Shown here piece by piece: positions 28,801 to 40,800 of a DNA stretch of 64,000 nt (positions are counted from its first letter, which is position 1; each line of letters begins with the position of its first letter). The notes beneath the pieces are model-generated. The model saw only the letters and a program-made list of their open reading frames with translations. It was not told the origin of the DNA and searched no databases. The position numbers and the translations under genes are program-made. The DNA comes from Plutella xylostella (taxonomy: Eukaryota; Arthropoda; Insecta; Lepidoptera; Plutellidae): the NCBI RefSeq assembly GCF_932276165.1, contig NC_063983.1:7013501-7077500 (forward strand), in the 5' to 3' direction.

Positions 28801-31800
28801 AATTTTGTTAAAATGGCACTAGCAAACAAGCTATTTTAAATGGCTTCTATAAACTAATTTTAAAAAACTATACAAGTACAAAGTTTGTTCCCTTAAATAC
28901 AGAGTAAAAGCCTAGTAAGTTAACTAAACTTACGCAAATTAGAGTTTGGGCCAATAAATTAGGTCTCGCTTCTGACATTCTAATAGTCAGACGAAGAGGC
29001 TAAAATATAGCTCCCGAAACCCCCAGGGTTACTCTATCTTGAAAAAAAAACTAATTAAAACTGTCATGCAATCGTTACGTTTACTGTGACGGCATAGAGT
29101 CCAAGTTAGCGCAGCAGAAACTTGGTTTTTCACAGAGAGACGTCGACGTACAGACAGACCTACAGCCTTGAAATTTCAACGACTGAACGTATAGGGTTAG
29201 AAAACAAAATTAGCATATTTTGTTGTATATTTAGTAGAGTAAGTAAATATCTTACAGGCAGTAATTTAACTTGATCTTAAAAAAATATGCTGGTGATCTA
29301 TTAAAGCTATTGCTGCAATGATAATAATTTACCATCGGACTAAATAAACCTGGAAATAAACCTCATGCACTTTATATCTAAAAGGCTGTTTTATGTTCTC
29401 GCACGTCACTGACTCCTTAAATATGGAGTCAGCACATGGAGTAAGCAGAGCAAGGTACATTGTTTGAAACAATGGAGACCCAATATCACAGAATAATAAC
29501 CAGTCACTTTCAATATGCAGAATGATCCGAATGCGACAGGCAGAGTGCAAGAAAGGAGTCTTGACTCCTGTATCAACTAAACATTTATTTACGTACGTTG
29601 AACGCTGGGTAGTCAGCAAGTGACAACTATCCTAACTGACCACAGGGGTATAATCGTGACAGTTCTGACATTGCGAAAAAGAGACGCTTAGCTACATTAA
29701 GCGTAAGAAAGAAACGTTAAGCTGTAAATGTTTTTTGTCCTTTTTGCTGAGGCGCCTGTTTACGTCAGTTCTCTGTGCCAAACAATGAAACAAATGAAAA
29801 ATCTGTGCCAAACAAAGGCTGACAGTTACAACAAAATTTTCTAAATGCTATTTATTTTTGATTCGCTAGTGATTTGTGGGTGTTTATTAAGTTTATTAGA
29901 CTATTATCATCACTTAACGAGTGTGTGACATGGGTGGGTGGATTTTGTTCGGTTGTATAGAGCATATTGAACGAAAACACGATGGAATGATGGATGAGAT
30001 ATATTTTCACATGTAAGTAGATACTATCAAGTTTAACAAGCTTACATTCATCATAGTACTATCTATTGGCTCGATTTTAATATAAAACGATACTAATTTT
30101 AATACTGTAAGGTCTTTTAGTATCAGTTTTAAGTAAAAATTACGAGGTACCATATCATAACAAATCACATGGTGTTGCAAGTTATTGAAAATTTATTTTA
30201 CCCACAAATATTATAGTATGCAAAGAAAATACTAGAAATTGTAACGGACTCGGGTTGGGTTTACAAATGGGGCGCACGAATTCGGTTTTTGTGAAGATTG
30301 TATTTTGTAGAAGTCATTCTCCTCTTTCAAATGAGGTGCCTCTCATTGTGAGGAAACGTTCGTTTCTTTTTTTTTCTTCCATGTGTGATTTCTTCTGTAT
30401 AATATAAAGTTTATTGTATTGATACGAAATACGTGTTTCCTTTAAAAAAAACCCCATCACATATTTGGCCCACGATTATAATGCTCATGCTCATCCATTT
30501 ATCTCTTTCATAGGTTTCCGACAGAAAAAAAAATATCAAGAAAATGGATAGAAATTACCGGTCGCACAAATTGGGAACCAAGGAAACATACAAAAATTGT
30601 GTTCGGCACATTTTGAAGAGGATTGTTTCGATTGGACGAAGACAATGAATTATACAATCCACTCAGTTTGTGTATATTAAATAATTATATTGAAATCAAA
30701 TAAGTATGAGTAAAGTTTTTTTTCTTATATCGTCGGTTGACAGGAAAAACTCACTAAGGCTGATTTTTCAATATTCAGATAAATGTTATCTGGGTAATAC
30801 AAACATTGAGAAACATTGAGACGCAACAGCATCAAAATTATTTCCCAGCAAAACTTTTGTCTGGCCATTGAAAAATTAGCCTTTAGTGACTTTTTCCTAT
30901 CAACCGACGATATACTCAAGTTTTGTTTTTGTTATTATGATAAGTTAAATTTCCCCATATTTAGGTTTTATTTTTTTGCCGGCAACATCTATGGTTTGAG
31001 TGAGAAAGAGAATAGTGCACACGGCGATTGCGAATCTATTTGTAGTTGATCTGAGTAACTGACTAATAATTTCACCACGGTGATAAACCGTAGTGTTGTC
31101 TCCGACACTAAGAAATAGAAGCAGACCCAACGTGAATTTTATCAGCACTTTGACTACAATACATGTCATGCTGAGCTGGTGCCTTTTATACGCTCTGGAC
31201 AGCAATGTTATTCTTTGTTCTGTATTTATATTTCCTATTTATAATAATATTTTTAGTTGTTGTCAGTGTATCAAATGTCAAGTCAATGAAGAAACATTAT
31301 CAAATAAACGTTTATTTCTGTTTCTTTATCGTTACATTTAATTTTTCAGTTTGAGAGTCCGCATACTGCCAGTCATATTTAGACTCTTGCTAGCTAGCGA
31401 CCGCTTCGGTCATGACTTCGCAAGTTATTAGCGGATTTGTTCGTCGTATACCGAATGGCTGGGTGAAGGACATTGTAGCTATACAGATATGGAGTAGTAT
31501 TCTGGTACGCTCCTTTTTAGCATCGGAATAAAGGTTATATAGTCTGGTTAGTTAAAAATAACATGTTATTGTAATTGACCGTTTTCGTAGACATTCAGTT
31601 GAGTTTTTATATTAGTCATAAGATTCTGTAGTCAAACAATAAGTACTATCGAATTTGATTGCTTACGTTTGTATATTGTTAACCTAAGGCACACAGAGCA
31701 CTATTTTTTGTGATTCGGTCTCTGGACTGGACACAATACCTCTTTGTGCGTAATTTCGACTAGTTACTTCCTAAGGTACCTCACTCTCTAATAATTTCAT

Positions 31801-34800
31801 AGGTAAGTAGTTAACATATTTAGGTAATTAACCCACAGAGTACTAAGTAGTTTAGCGTAGTGTAATTAAGTATATTTTTGTCCTCAATCACAACAATATA
31901 TGTTATGTTATAGAGCTTTTCCTATGATACTGGCGCGGCAGTATTAGATTTAGTTTCATGCATCGCCGCGAAATGCACAGAAATACTCCGCAGCTGACGG
32001 TTTAAAGCTCAAGAAATCCAATTTTCACCAAAACTTATTTCAATATACTTATACCTACTTGAATATTTTGTAAGATTTATTTAAACGAATAGCGTTTCGG
32101 GTTGCATAGATATTCTGCATAAATATATTTGGACTTATTGATTTCTTTCTATCTGTTAATACTATAACACGAGGAAACATTAAATTTGTGCCTTTGTTTG
32201 TCATAATTATAAAACTACATTATACCTGAGTTTTAAAGGGTACCTTTTTCACTAATTCCCGTAGGGAACCCTTAAAAAGCAATATACAAATTATATGTAA
32301 CATAATAACTAGCCCGTAGGTGGGTTGCTTACGAGGCATTTATGACCCTTTAGACATCATGGATAACTGTAACAGTCGAGAGAAAATTTATGACTATTAC
32401 AGGATAGGGATGAAAGGATGAAACCATTCCTTTATTGGAAGGAGACCCGTGCCCCAGCAGTGGGGACGTGGGTCGTGATGAGAGATGAAACTGGATAGGG
32501 AAATGACTTTCTGTCTAAAAACAGCTCTTTGAAATAGAAATATCTTGAAATTCAATGGGGTTACCCTTATTCTATATTGTATTTCAAGTCACGTTAGGAA
32601 TTTAAAATTTTCATCTACAATAGCATAATATCCCATCGGTGTGTGTGGCCATGGCTGTCACTGTAATGGCATTTAGTCCAGTCAATAAATGACTCAAAAT
32701 TAGGTGTAGAGTGCGTGAGCAGGTAACTAAGCGATTCCTTCAGAAACTTGTTCAGGGGGCTTAGGTTGTTAACATACCAAAAGTCCTGACTCCTAGGTGA
32801 TGAGCGGGGGGGAGGAGGGGGGGATAAAGGTACGAATTTTTGGTTTTTAGCTTATATCTCAAAAACGGTGCATCGGAGAGAAATATTTTCAACTAATGAA
32901 ATGGAGGTCATAAAATTATCTAAAACTTTTATATCATATGTTTTTTTCAAATTCCTAACCGTTTTCGAGCTATTACCCTCGGAAAAAGTTGAAATTTACA
33001 AGAAAAATGTATTCATGTCAAAACATTCATAAACATTGCATCATATTGTCTAAACCTATTGATAAATGAAAAAAATGAATAGAAAAGAAGTTGTAGATTT
33101 TTAAATTCCCTTTTAGAATATATATACATATGCTGGTTAATGTCCAACCCACCTAAAGGTACAGCTATTTTACTCACACTTAACCTTACTAATTCGGTGA
33201 GCTATGTCAGTGACTTTACCAAAATGCAAGTTTAAAATAGCTCTAACTTTAGGCGGGTTGAACATTGACCAGCATATGTAATATATTCTAAAAGGGAATA
33301 AAAAAATCTACAACTTCTTTCCTCTTAATTTTTTTCGTTCATAAATTGGTTAAGACAATATGATGCAATGTTTATGATTTTTTTGACATGAATACTTTTT
33401 CTTGTAAATTTCAATTTTTTCCGAGGGTAATAGCTCGAAAACGGTTAGTAATTTGAAAAAAACATATGATATAAAAGTTTTAGATAATTTTATGACCTCC
33501 ATTTTAGTAGTTTATAATATTTGTCTCCGATGCACCGTTTTTGAGATATAATCAAAAAACCAAAAATTCGTATCTTTATCCCCCCCTCCTCCCCCCCGCT
33601 CATCACCTAGGAGTCAGGACTTTTGGTATGTTAACAACCTAAGCCCCCTGAACAAGTTTCTGAAGGAATCGCTGAGTTACCTGCTCACGCACTCTACACC
33701 TCATTCCTTGACTGGACTAATTGAAATAGGCTGTATTGTATTCGCAGTAAGGGCCAGCTGAAAACCAGCGCTGTGGCCTCACTGTCCACGGCATATGCTG
33801 AGCTGGTGCCGTTTTGACACTCTGGACAGCAACCTTTATTTGTTTTGTATTAATTATTCTCTTTATTTTGTTGTTGTTTATTTTTTTTCTTTTTCTGTCT
33901 TATTATTCTGTCTCAGCGTGTCAAATAAATGTATCTTTCTTTCTTTCAGTAATATCAGTTCGGCTGGCTGGCGATCTGGCTCGGGATTCATCTCTTGTAG
34001 TTAGTATCCCTTCGAGGATTATAGTAATTGACTATGTACGGTGGCCGGCGCCTAAAAGTATACAGGCGGAGTTTTTAAAATAGCGATCCCTGATGATGAA
34101 GGGACCAGCTACATCTACATCTACAAGGGACGTGTTGAGTGTGATGTGTATAGCAGTGGTGTTTATGTGGATGTGCTTGAGCTTAAAAACTAACGCAGGC
34201 GACCGTACATAGTACATACATAAGTAAATACATAATGTGGTGTTCAACTTTGTAACGTGATTATGGTCTGAGGGCTGCAACTCTGCGTCCTAGCTACATG
34301 CAGTTACAACTTCGCCCGTCAATACGCTCCGGTTCAATTAAAACTTTTGCTGTGGGAATTTTGCTATTATTTCATTACCGACTGAAAGCCAGAAGTTAAA
34401 ATGTCAACTGCAAAGCATAAGTTTTTATGACACCCACTGCTCGCTCGCGATCTCGCAATTTTTGTTGATCATTTCGCTGTACCTTTTGGTAAAAGGATAA
34501 ATTAGCTTTTCTACTGAGTTTGGCTTCACCTTAAAATTGTTTCAAAGGAACCGATTTATGTTCATCATTTATAAAAATAGGATATAAATAAACTTCACTT
34601 TATAGAAAATAAATAAACTTCAGTATTCAATAGTTGGCTACATAATTATGAATCTCATCTTATGACGATTTCCTTACATTTGCCGTTCAACAGGTATAAT
34701 GACGCGAGGGTACACCCGAGTCAGCGTTGTTCTATGGTTTACGCACAAGTTTCAAGTCCCGAAGCCGTATATTAATTAACGCTGAGCACGCCACGTTGTT

Positions 34801-37800
34801 GATGCCTGAACAAACATCGCTGGCTAATGGGAAAGCTGGCGGAGGTAACGATAACCATTCCACCGTTCCGCAATGTATCGAGTGTAATAACTCCCTTTTA
34901 CATCGGTGAAGCACTATAGTCATGAAGTTAGTGCCCGAAAAAGACGGCAGTGGAGCGCCAAAGTATGTTGTTTATGGATGAGTATAAATCTTTCAAAATC
35001 CTTCATCGCCATATCGCAGTATCCCAGTAAAATAACTGAACATTAGTAAAACCCGGTGTAAGAATAGAAGTAAGCCGAAACTTGGCTTGGTCGGATGTTT
35101 CCTTCCCTTTTTGAATGGAGTGATTCTGCACTATCGAATCTACATATCGGTATCGATACATAATAATTAATTAATCTCATATTGATTACAACTATGAATT
35201 GGAAAGATCGTTTTAAAATTAAATTATATTATCGTCGGTCCGACTTACGAGTATATTTTCATAGCAATACAAACTAGCGCCCGCGGCATACAAATGAGGT
35301 CCAGAAAATGAGCATAATACGCGTTATCTCACAAACAGTCTGTGTTCTCACAAATTGTGGCATTACAATGGCTGGCTGGTAGTTAGGGTCCCGTATTGCA
35401 ATGCATCCCACTGTCCTGGACTGTGCAAACTTCGCTAAGGCTAATTGGTACACCGCTCTACTGTTGTAGTACCGCAAAGTTCTCTTCCACTCCTATCTAA
35501 CTTGCTCCCTACGCTGTAGGTGGTTGCGTTTCACGATCCTGTGTGGGTTTTGGATTTAGTGAGGCGGATTTTTTGGAGTGATTGTACTTCTTTGGTGCTT
35601 ACCTACTGCATATTATGTTTATTTCGCTGATGATAAGTACTTAATGAAAAAAATATGCTTTCGTTCCTCAAACACTGTCATAGGGTTTTTTGGTTAAAAA
35701 CTAAAGGTATTTTAAATAATTATACTAAACCAAATTTTTGTTTCGAACATTGACGATGCGTTGTCTTTGCGGCGCACTTGCCCCACACTCCGGTGGGGTA
35801 ATTACGGCTAAGTACCCTCCGAACTTCATTGAAAACTATGCCCGGCCCGCGGATCGTGCGCGGTTATTGCTGTTCACGATTCTGAAATTTGAATACTTGG
35901 AAGTTTTGGCAGTGGCTGTATTGCAAATGTTCGCAGCCGGCGATTTAGATTGGTAGATTCATCGGATTTTGATCATAAAATGGCATGTGTATGTGAAATA
36001 CCGTACAGCTTTACTGTAACTGCATAATCTAACATTTCCAAAAATCTTACAAATTCAGTTTTTACCATTTCAGACTCTTTGTAATGCTACTGTATTGCAG
36101 TTAGTGAAAAATATTTCGAAAACTCGCACGGAATTTAAACTTTGCAGGAAAATATCAAGGTCAAATGCATTCCTATTGTCTGTTCCTTTTAACAGGCAAC
36201 CCACGTACGCAGCAGCATTATTGCATCTCTACTCTATATTTTATTATGCTTCTACATCTTCATACTTTATTACTTCAGCCCTTTATGTAGCTATCAAGAA
36301 GGTTTTAGTCATTTTACTTTGTAGCAGGTGTACAAAAATATTAGTGTGCTTTTCATGTAAACGTGTAGATACTAATATTATGTCTCATTTACAATTGCGG
36401 AAATTATATTTATAGTAGGTTAGTGTCTATACAAACTTACATATTATGCATACGACTAATACGACTGTAATCCCTGATGGGGAAATCAAAGGTGACTCGC
36501 AAGTGAGACATCCATTTTACATAATTATTATTTTGCATACTATATATAGTATAATTTAATAATTTTAAAAGTATGTGTCTACGTTATCTATTACTCTGCA
36601 ACTGTTGTTTTACTGCGAGCTTATTAAAAGTGGATGTTGTAGAATTCTTTTGAATAAGAATGAAATTCCAGGAATGGGTTCTTGCTTCCCTGAACAAAAC
36701 ACAAGCTGCTTTGCGTAAAAAAATCTAACCTCTTGTAGGTTCCTTTCTATTTTATTTCCTATCGATGTAATTATTTACTTTATGTTTTTGAATCATGATA
36801 ATGTTGAATACATTACCTAATTGTTTATAGGTGAACTTAATGCTGATATTCTTCCAGTTAACCTTTGGTGTTGTGTAGAATGTGTGATAGACCGAGGTGA
36901 GAAGATTTTCTAGGTAACTTAAAATACCTACATGTTGTAGGTTGTAGGTACACCTCAGCAAATCTCAATCTCTTATTCCATCCAAAAATTGTATGGCAGA
37001 GATCGCTTTAAGTGATAAGACCTCCTTTTGTACCCTAATTAAGTTGTAGCTTGTTAATTTTATCATTATTGTTGGTGTACGGTCAGGTGCAGAGAAACCT
37101 GACCCCCCTCTCATAGTCACAACGGTTCTGAGGGGGTCAGGTTTCTACACAAATAAAAGTACACATGAAGAATACTATATCTTAGCTATATTGTACCTTA
37201 TAAAATATAACATACCGTATTTCCTTCCACAGGTGAAAGACATCTGCAACGAGCTTGAAGTCCGGGAACTCTGTCACAAGATCCTGCAGAATGTGTCCAC
37301 ACTGCTGGACGCGGACCGAGGCTCGCTGTTCCTCGTGCAGGGGGACAAGACCGCCGCCGACAACCAGAATGGCAGGTGAGATAAGATACTTTATTCAGAA
37401 GGGCTAGCACGGGGCGCATTTAAGACGTGACAAAAGTTCTCTGTCGCGGTCGCTCTTGAGGCAGCGCGATGTGATTGCGCCCCGTGCTAGCCCTTTAGAT
37501 CAAACACAAAATGACAGTTAACAAAACAGTTTGGCACAGTTACATGGTAGTTTAGTCTTACAGGATAATAGTTAGCTTCTGGTCCATGCACTAGGGAGGC
37601 CCTGTACGACATCGACAGGCTGGTGAGTTGAGTGCATGGCGTTTTTAACCCCCTCGATGAGATGTAGTTATTGTAGCGCTGGGATTAGGGATTTATTGTC
37701 TGCCTATTACTGCCCAGGTTGAGAGTATGCAGGATGTTGCAAAAAGGGCTCACTTACTGAATTTATGTTGCCGCAATATTTAGCTCTAAGTTTACAAACT

Positions 37801-40800
37801 TCGCTACGTCCACCTTATACTTCGTGATGTTATTAAAATTTCGATGGACCTTTTTACTAGAATAGCAGTAAGTAGAGGCTAGAGTTAGAGTAGAGGCATA
37901 AGAGTTAACAGTAAGGGCGCCTTCAAATTAGTCGCTAAGTGTCGCGCGGCTGCAGCGCTGCTGCAGCGCTGCAGTCTAAATTCCATATAAATTACTAACG
38001 CGCGACTGCAGCGCTGCTGCGGCGCTGCAGTCGCGCATCTTTTAAATTACAAAATTTATATGGATTTTGACAGCAGCGCGGCTGCAGCGCTACACTTAGC
38101 GACTAATTTGAAGGCGCCCTAAGTACTGCAGGTGTTTCAAATTGCACATTAGCTTTGCACCAATGCAGGTAAAAGAAAGTATAATACATATAAAGGTAAT
38201 ATAGTAATTCAACGAGGTCAGGAAATGCTTTTCTGTTGATTAATATAAGAAAAATGTTAAATAAATATTTGGTAAAAGTTTCCAATGTCTACTTTGATCG
38301 CAAAGGTTTTTACAAATTATAGAAAAATGTATGATCATGTGTATTGCCTAGTGTACCCTATTAACGTACACTTCTGAATTAATTAGGTATACCTACTTCT
38401 TTTTCAAATTCCATTAGGTGTATTCGTAAGTACCTTCAAAGTATTTTTCGGTCATGGCTCTAACGGTCTCAAAATATAATTCTAATCATTAAAATTCTGT
38501 CCTTTAATTAAAATCAAACCATTCGTTTTCCCTTTGCCATTAAGCTTTACACAAATACATACGGTCATGAATTAACCTTTTTACCTGACAATATATTAAT
38601 TACCTACATATTAATATGCTTTGATCCGAGAGATTTTAGGGATACAATAGAGTGGGTCGATTAAGGACTGATGATGATGATCTTATCTATAAAAGCTGTA
38701 TAAAACCAACTTGATAAGCTTATTTTAAAACGTTGTCTGTATAAAGGGCTTCGCTAATTGTCTTGACACATCCCTTTACTTATGTGAGCCCCTTAAAATG
38801 GCATTACGACATCACTGTAACATTTCGGAGAGCCATAAACTTCGTCAGCTGTGCGTGGGTGAAGACATCGTTCTGTACGTACTATAGACATGACAGAGAT
38901 AAACTTATGACGAATATGGCCGCACGTTCTTAATACGTACCGTCAGCAAAATAAATACGTAAGTAGGTATCTGTAATGAATATAATACATAATTAGGAGA
39001 ACACTTTTTGTATATGCTTTTTGATTTGATCACCTTTTTCCTCAATTCACGATGTTCGATTCAATTATATATTTATTGATTGAATCCGTCGATTAAGGTA
39101 GAGTTTTAAAACTTTATTCGATATACTATACAAAAAAAAAAAAAAAAAAAACACGCACTCACGCCTTGTACTAATGTACTCCCTTGCGGGGTAGGCAGAG
39201 GTGCATTGCTGCACCCACTTTTCGCCAGAGTGTATGTTAGTCCCAATGTAATAGGGGGCGGGCCTATTGCCATTTTACGGGCACATCCAAGACCCGAGAA
39301 CAAATATCTGTGTTTAAACAAATATCTGCCCCAGCCGGGAATCGAACCCGGGACCATCGGCTCAGTAGTCAGGGTCACTAACCACTACGCCATTCGGTCG
39401 CCATATACTATACACAACAATAATATTGACAATTTAATTAAATCGATGGATGTTTAAATTAGAGTTGAAGTGAAAATATTGTAGGATAATGTATCTTGGC
39501 GTTAATTATTATATTTACAAATTCAGGTTGTTTGTATTTTATGTGGGTGTGCTGGTGCATAGTAAGTTCCTTCCCCCGCGTTCATAGTTCACTTTTAAAA
39601 ATCATTTCCTTCCCCGAATAGGCACTAGCGTAGTAGTTGCAGTTCTAATTTAGCCCTTAGGGTGCATGCATTAAGGCAGAAGAGGAAAAATACTACGCCT
39701 CCTTGCCTCCTACAAACTCTAGTTTCATTTTTATATGAAACTACATGAAATTGTTCACTGAAGAGACATTAAGACCCACCCTTAGCACGACACACTATAT
39801 TTAAGCATGCCGCCGCCGCGCCGCCGCCGCCACCAAGATTTTTATAAATCCAAATATTCATGTTAATAGTGAGTTATATATTATACATATGTATTGTATG
39901 TTTTATTGTTTACTCTTTTAATCTTAAAGTCACTGACCTATAAATCTGGAAGGAATAATTACCATTATTACTTTGGATATAGGTAATATCCAAATCTTCC
40001 CAGAGTGATAATTATGATCGTTGGTACAAAAATGGTCTTACATTTTTGTGCCTCCTGCAGATTTTATGTTTTGATATATCACATAACACATTCTACATAC
40101 TTAACACCTAATTCTTAATTCACACAATAAGATTTTAATAGTTTTTTGAAAGTGTTGATCTACCAATATTTAGTAAAATATTTATTTAAATTAAGGGTAG
40201 ATAAGTAGGTGGAGAAAAGTTTCCGTTGAATAAAATAGAGCAGCTTCAGCCACAAAGTAATTTATACAAAACTGGAGCATTGTCTTTGCTAATTATGAAC
40301 TGTCCAACACCCGACATTTACATGAGCCTGAAATTCAGGCTGCCTTACATAATAAACGTATAATCTTCACGAAACATGATGTTTGTCTACCCAGAGCATA
40401 AATTAGACAACTTAACTGTTAAGTTCAGAGGATCTTTTTAAAAATTATTTATTCTGTAAGTAGGTATTAGGAATTAGGTACCTAAATATAACCTACTTAT
40501 CTCAAATCAAATGCCAGCTAATTCAAATGTAATATTTCTTTGAGGAAAAAATATTTTACATATTTATCCAAAAATATCTTAGAGAAACAACATTTCTGTA
40601 AATACTGAAAATGTACATTATGAGGCGAACTAATAAATTGTACGAAAAAAACATCGTCGAATGAAATTGTTAAAGCGTTCTTAATTAATGTAGACTGTTT
40701 CATGAAAGGCGATTGGAATATCATCAAAAATAATTGTGTTTTGAGCTTTTTACAAACACTGTTTGGTAAATACTGGAGAGAATAAGCAGATGGAAGTATT

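Larger units (their letters stand above)
26308..37232 (+). other. Intron 4 of Pde11 (10.9 kb)
   Basis: GTGAGT donor to CCACAG acceptor, phase 0. It contains the THAP pseudogene, the large foldback and several small elements listed separately. 26430-29690 shows nothing definable apart from a GC-rich patch at 26745-26875 of unknown nature. 33960-37090 also shows no gene; 34690-34920 is GC-richer but has no recognisable domain. Confidence 0.6.

Noticed and set aside
35738..35956. 72-residue frame in a GC-rich patch of intron 4
   Set aside because: No homology I recognise and no matching splice sites.
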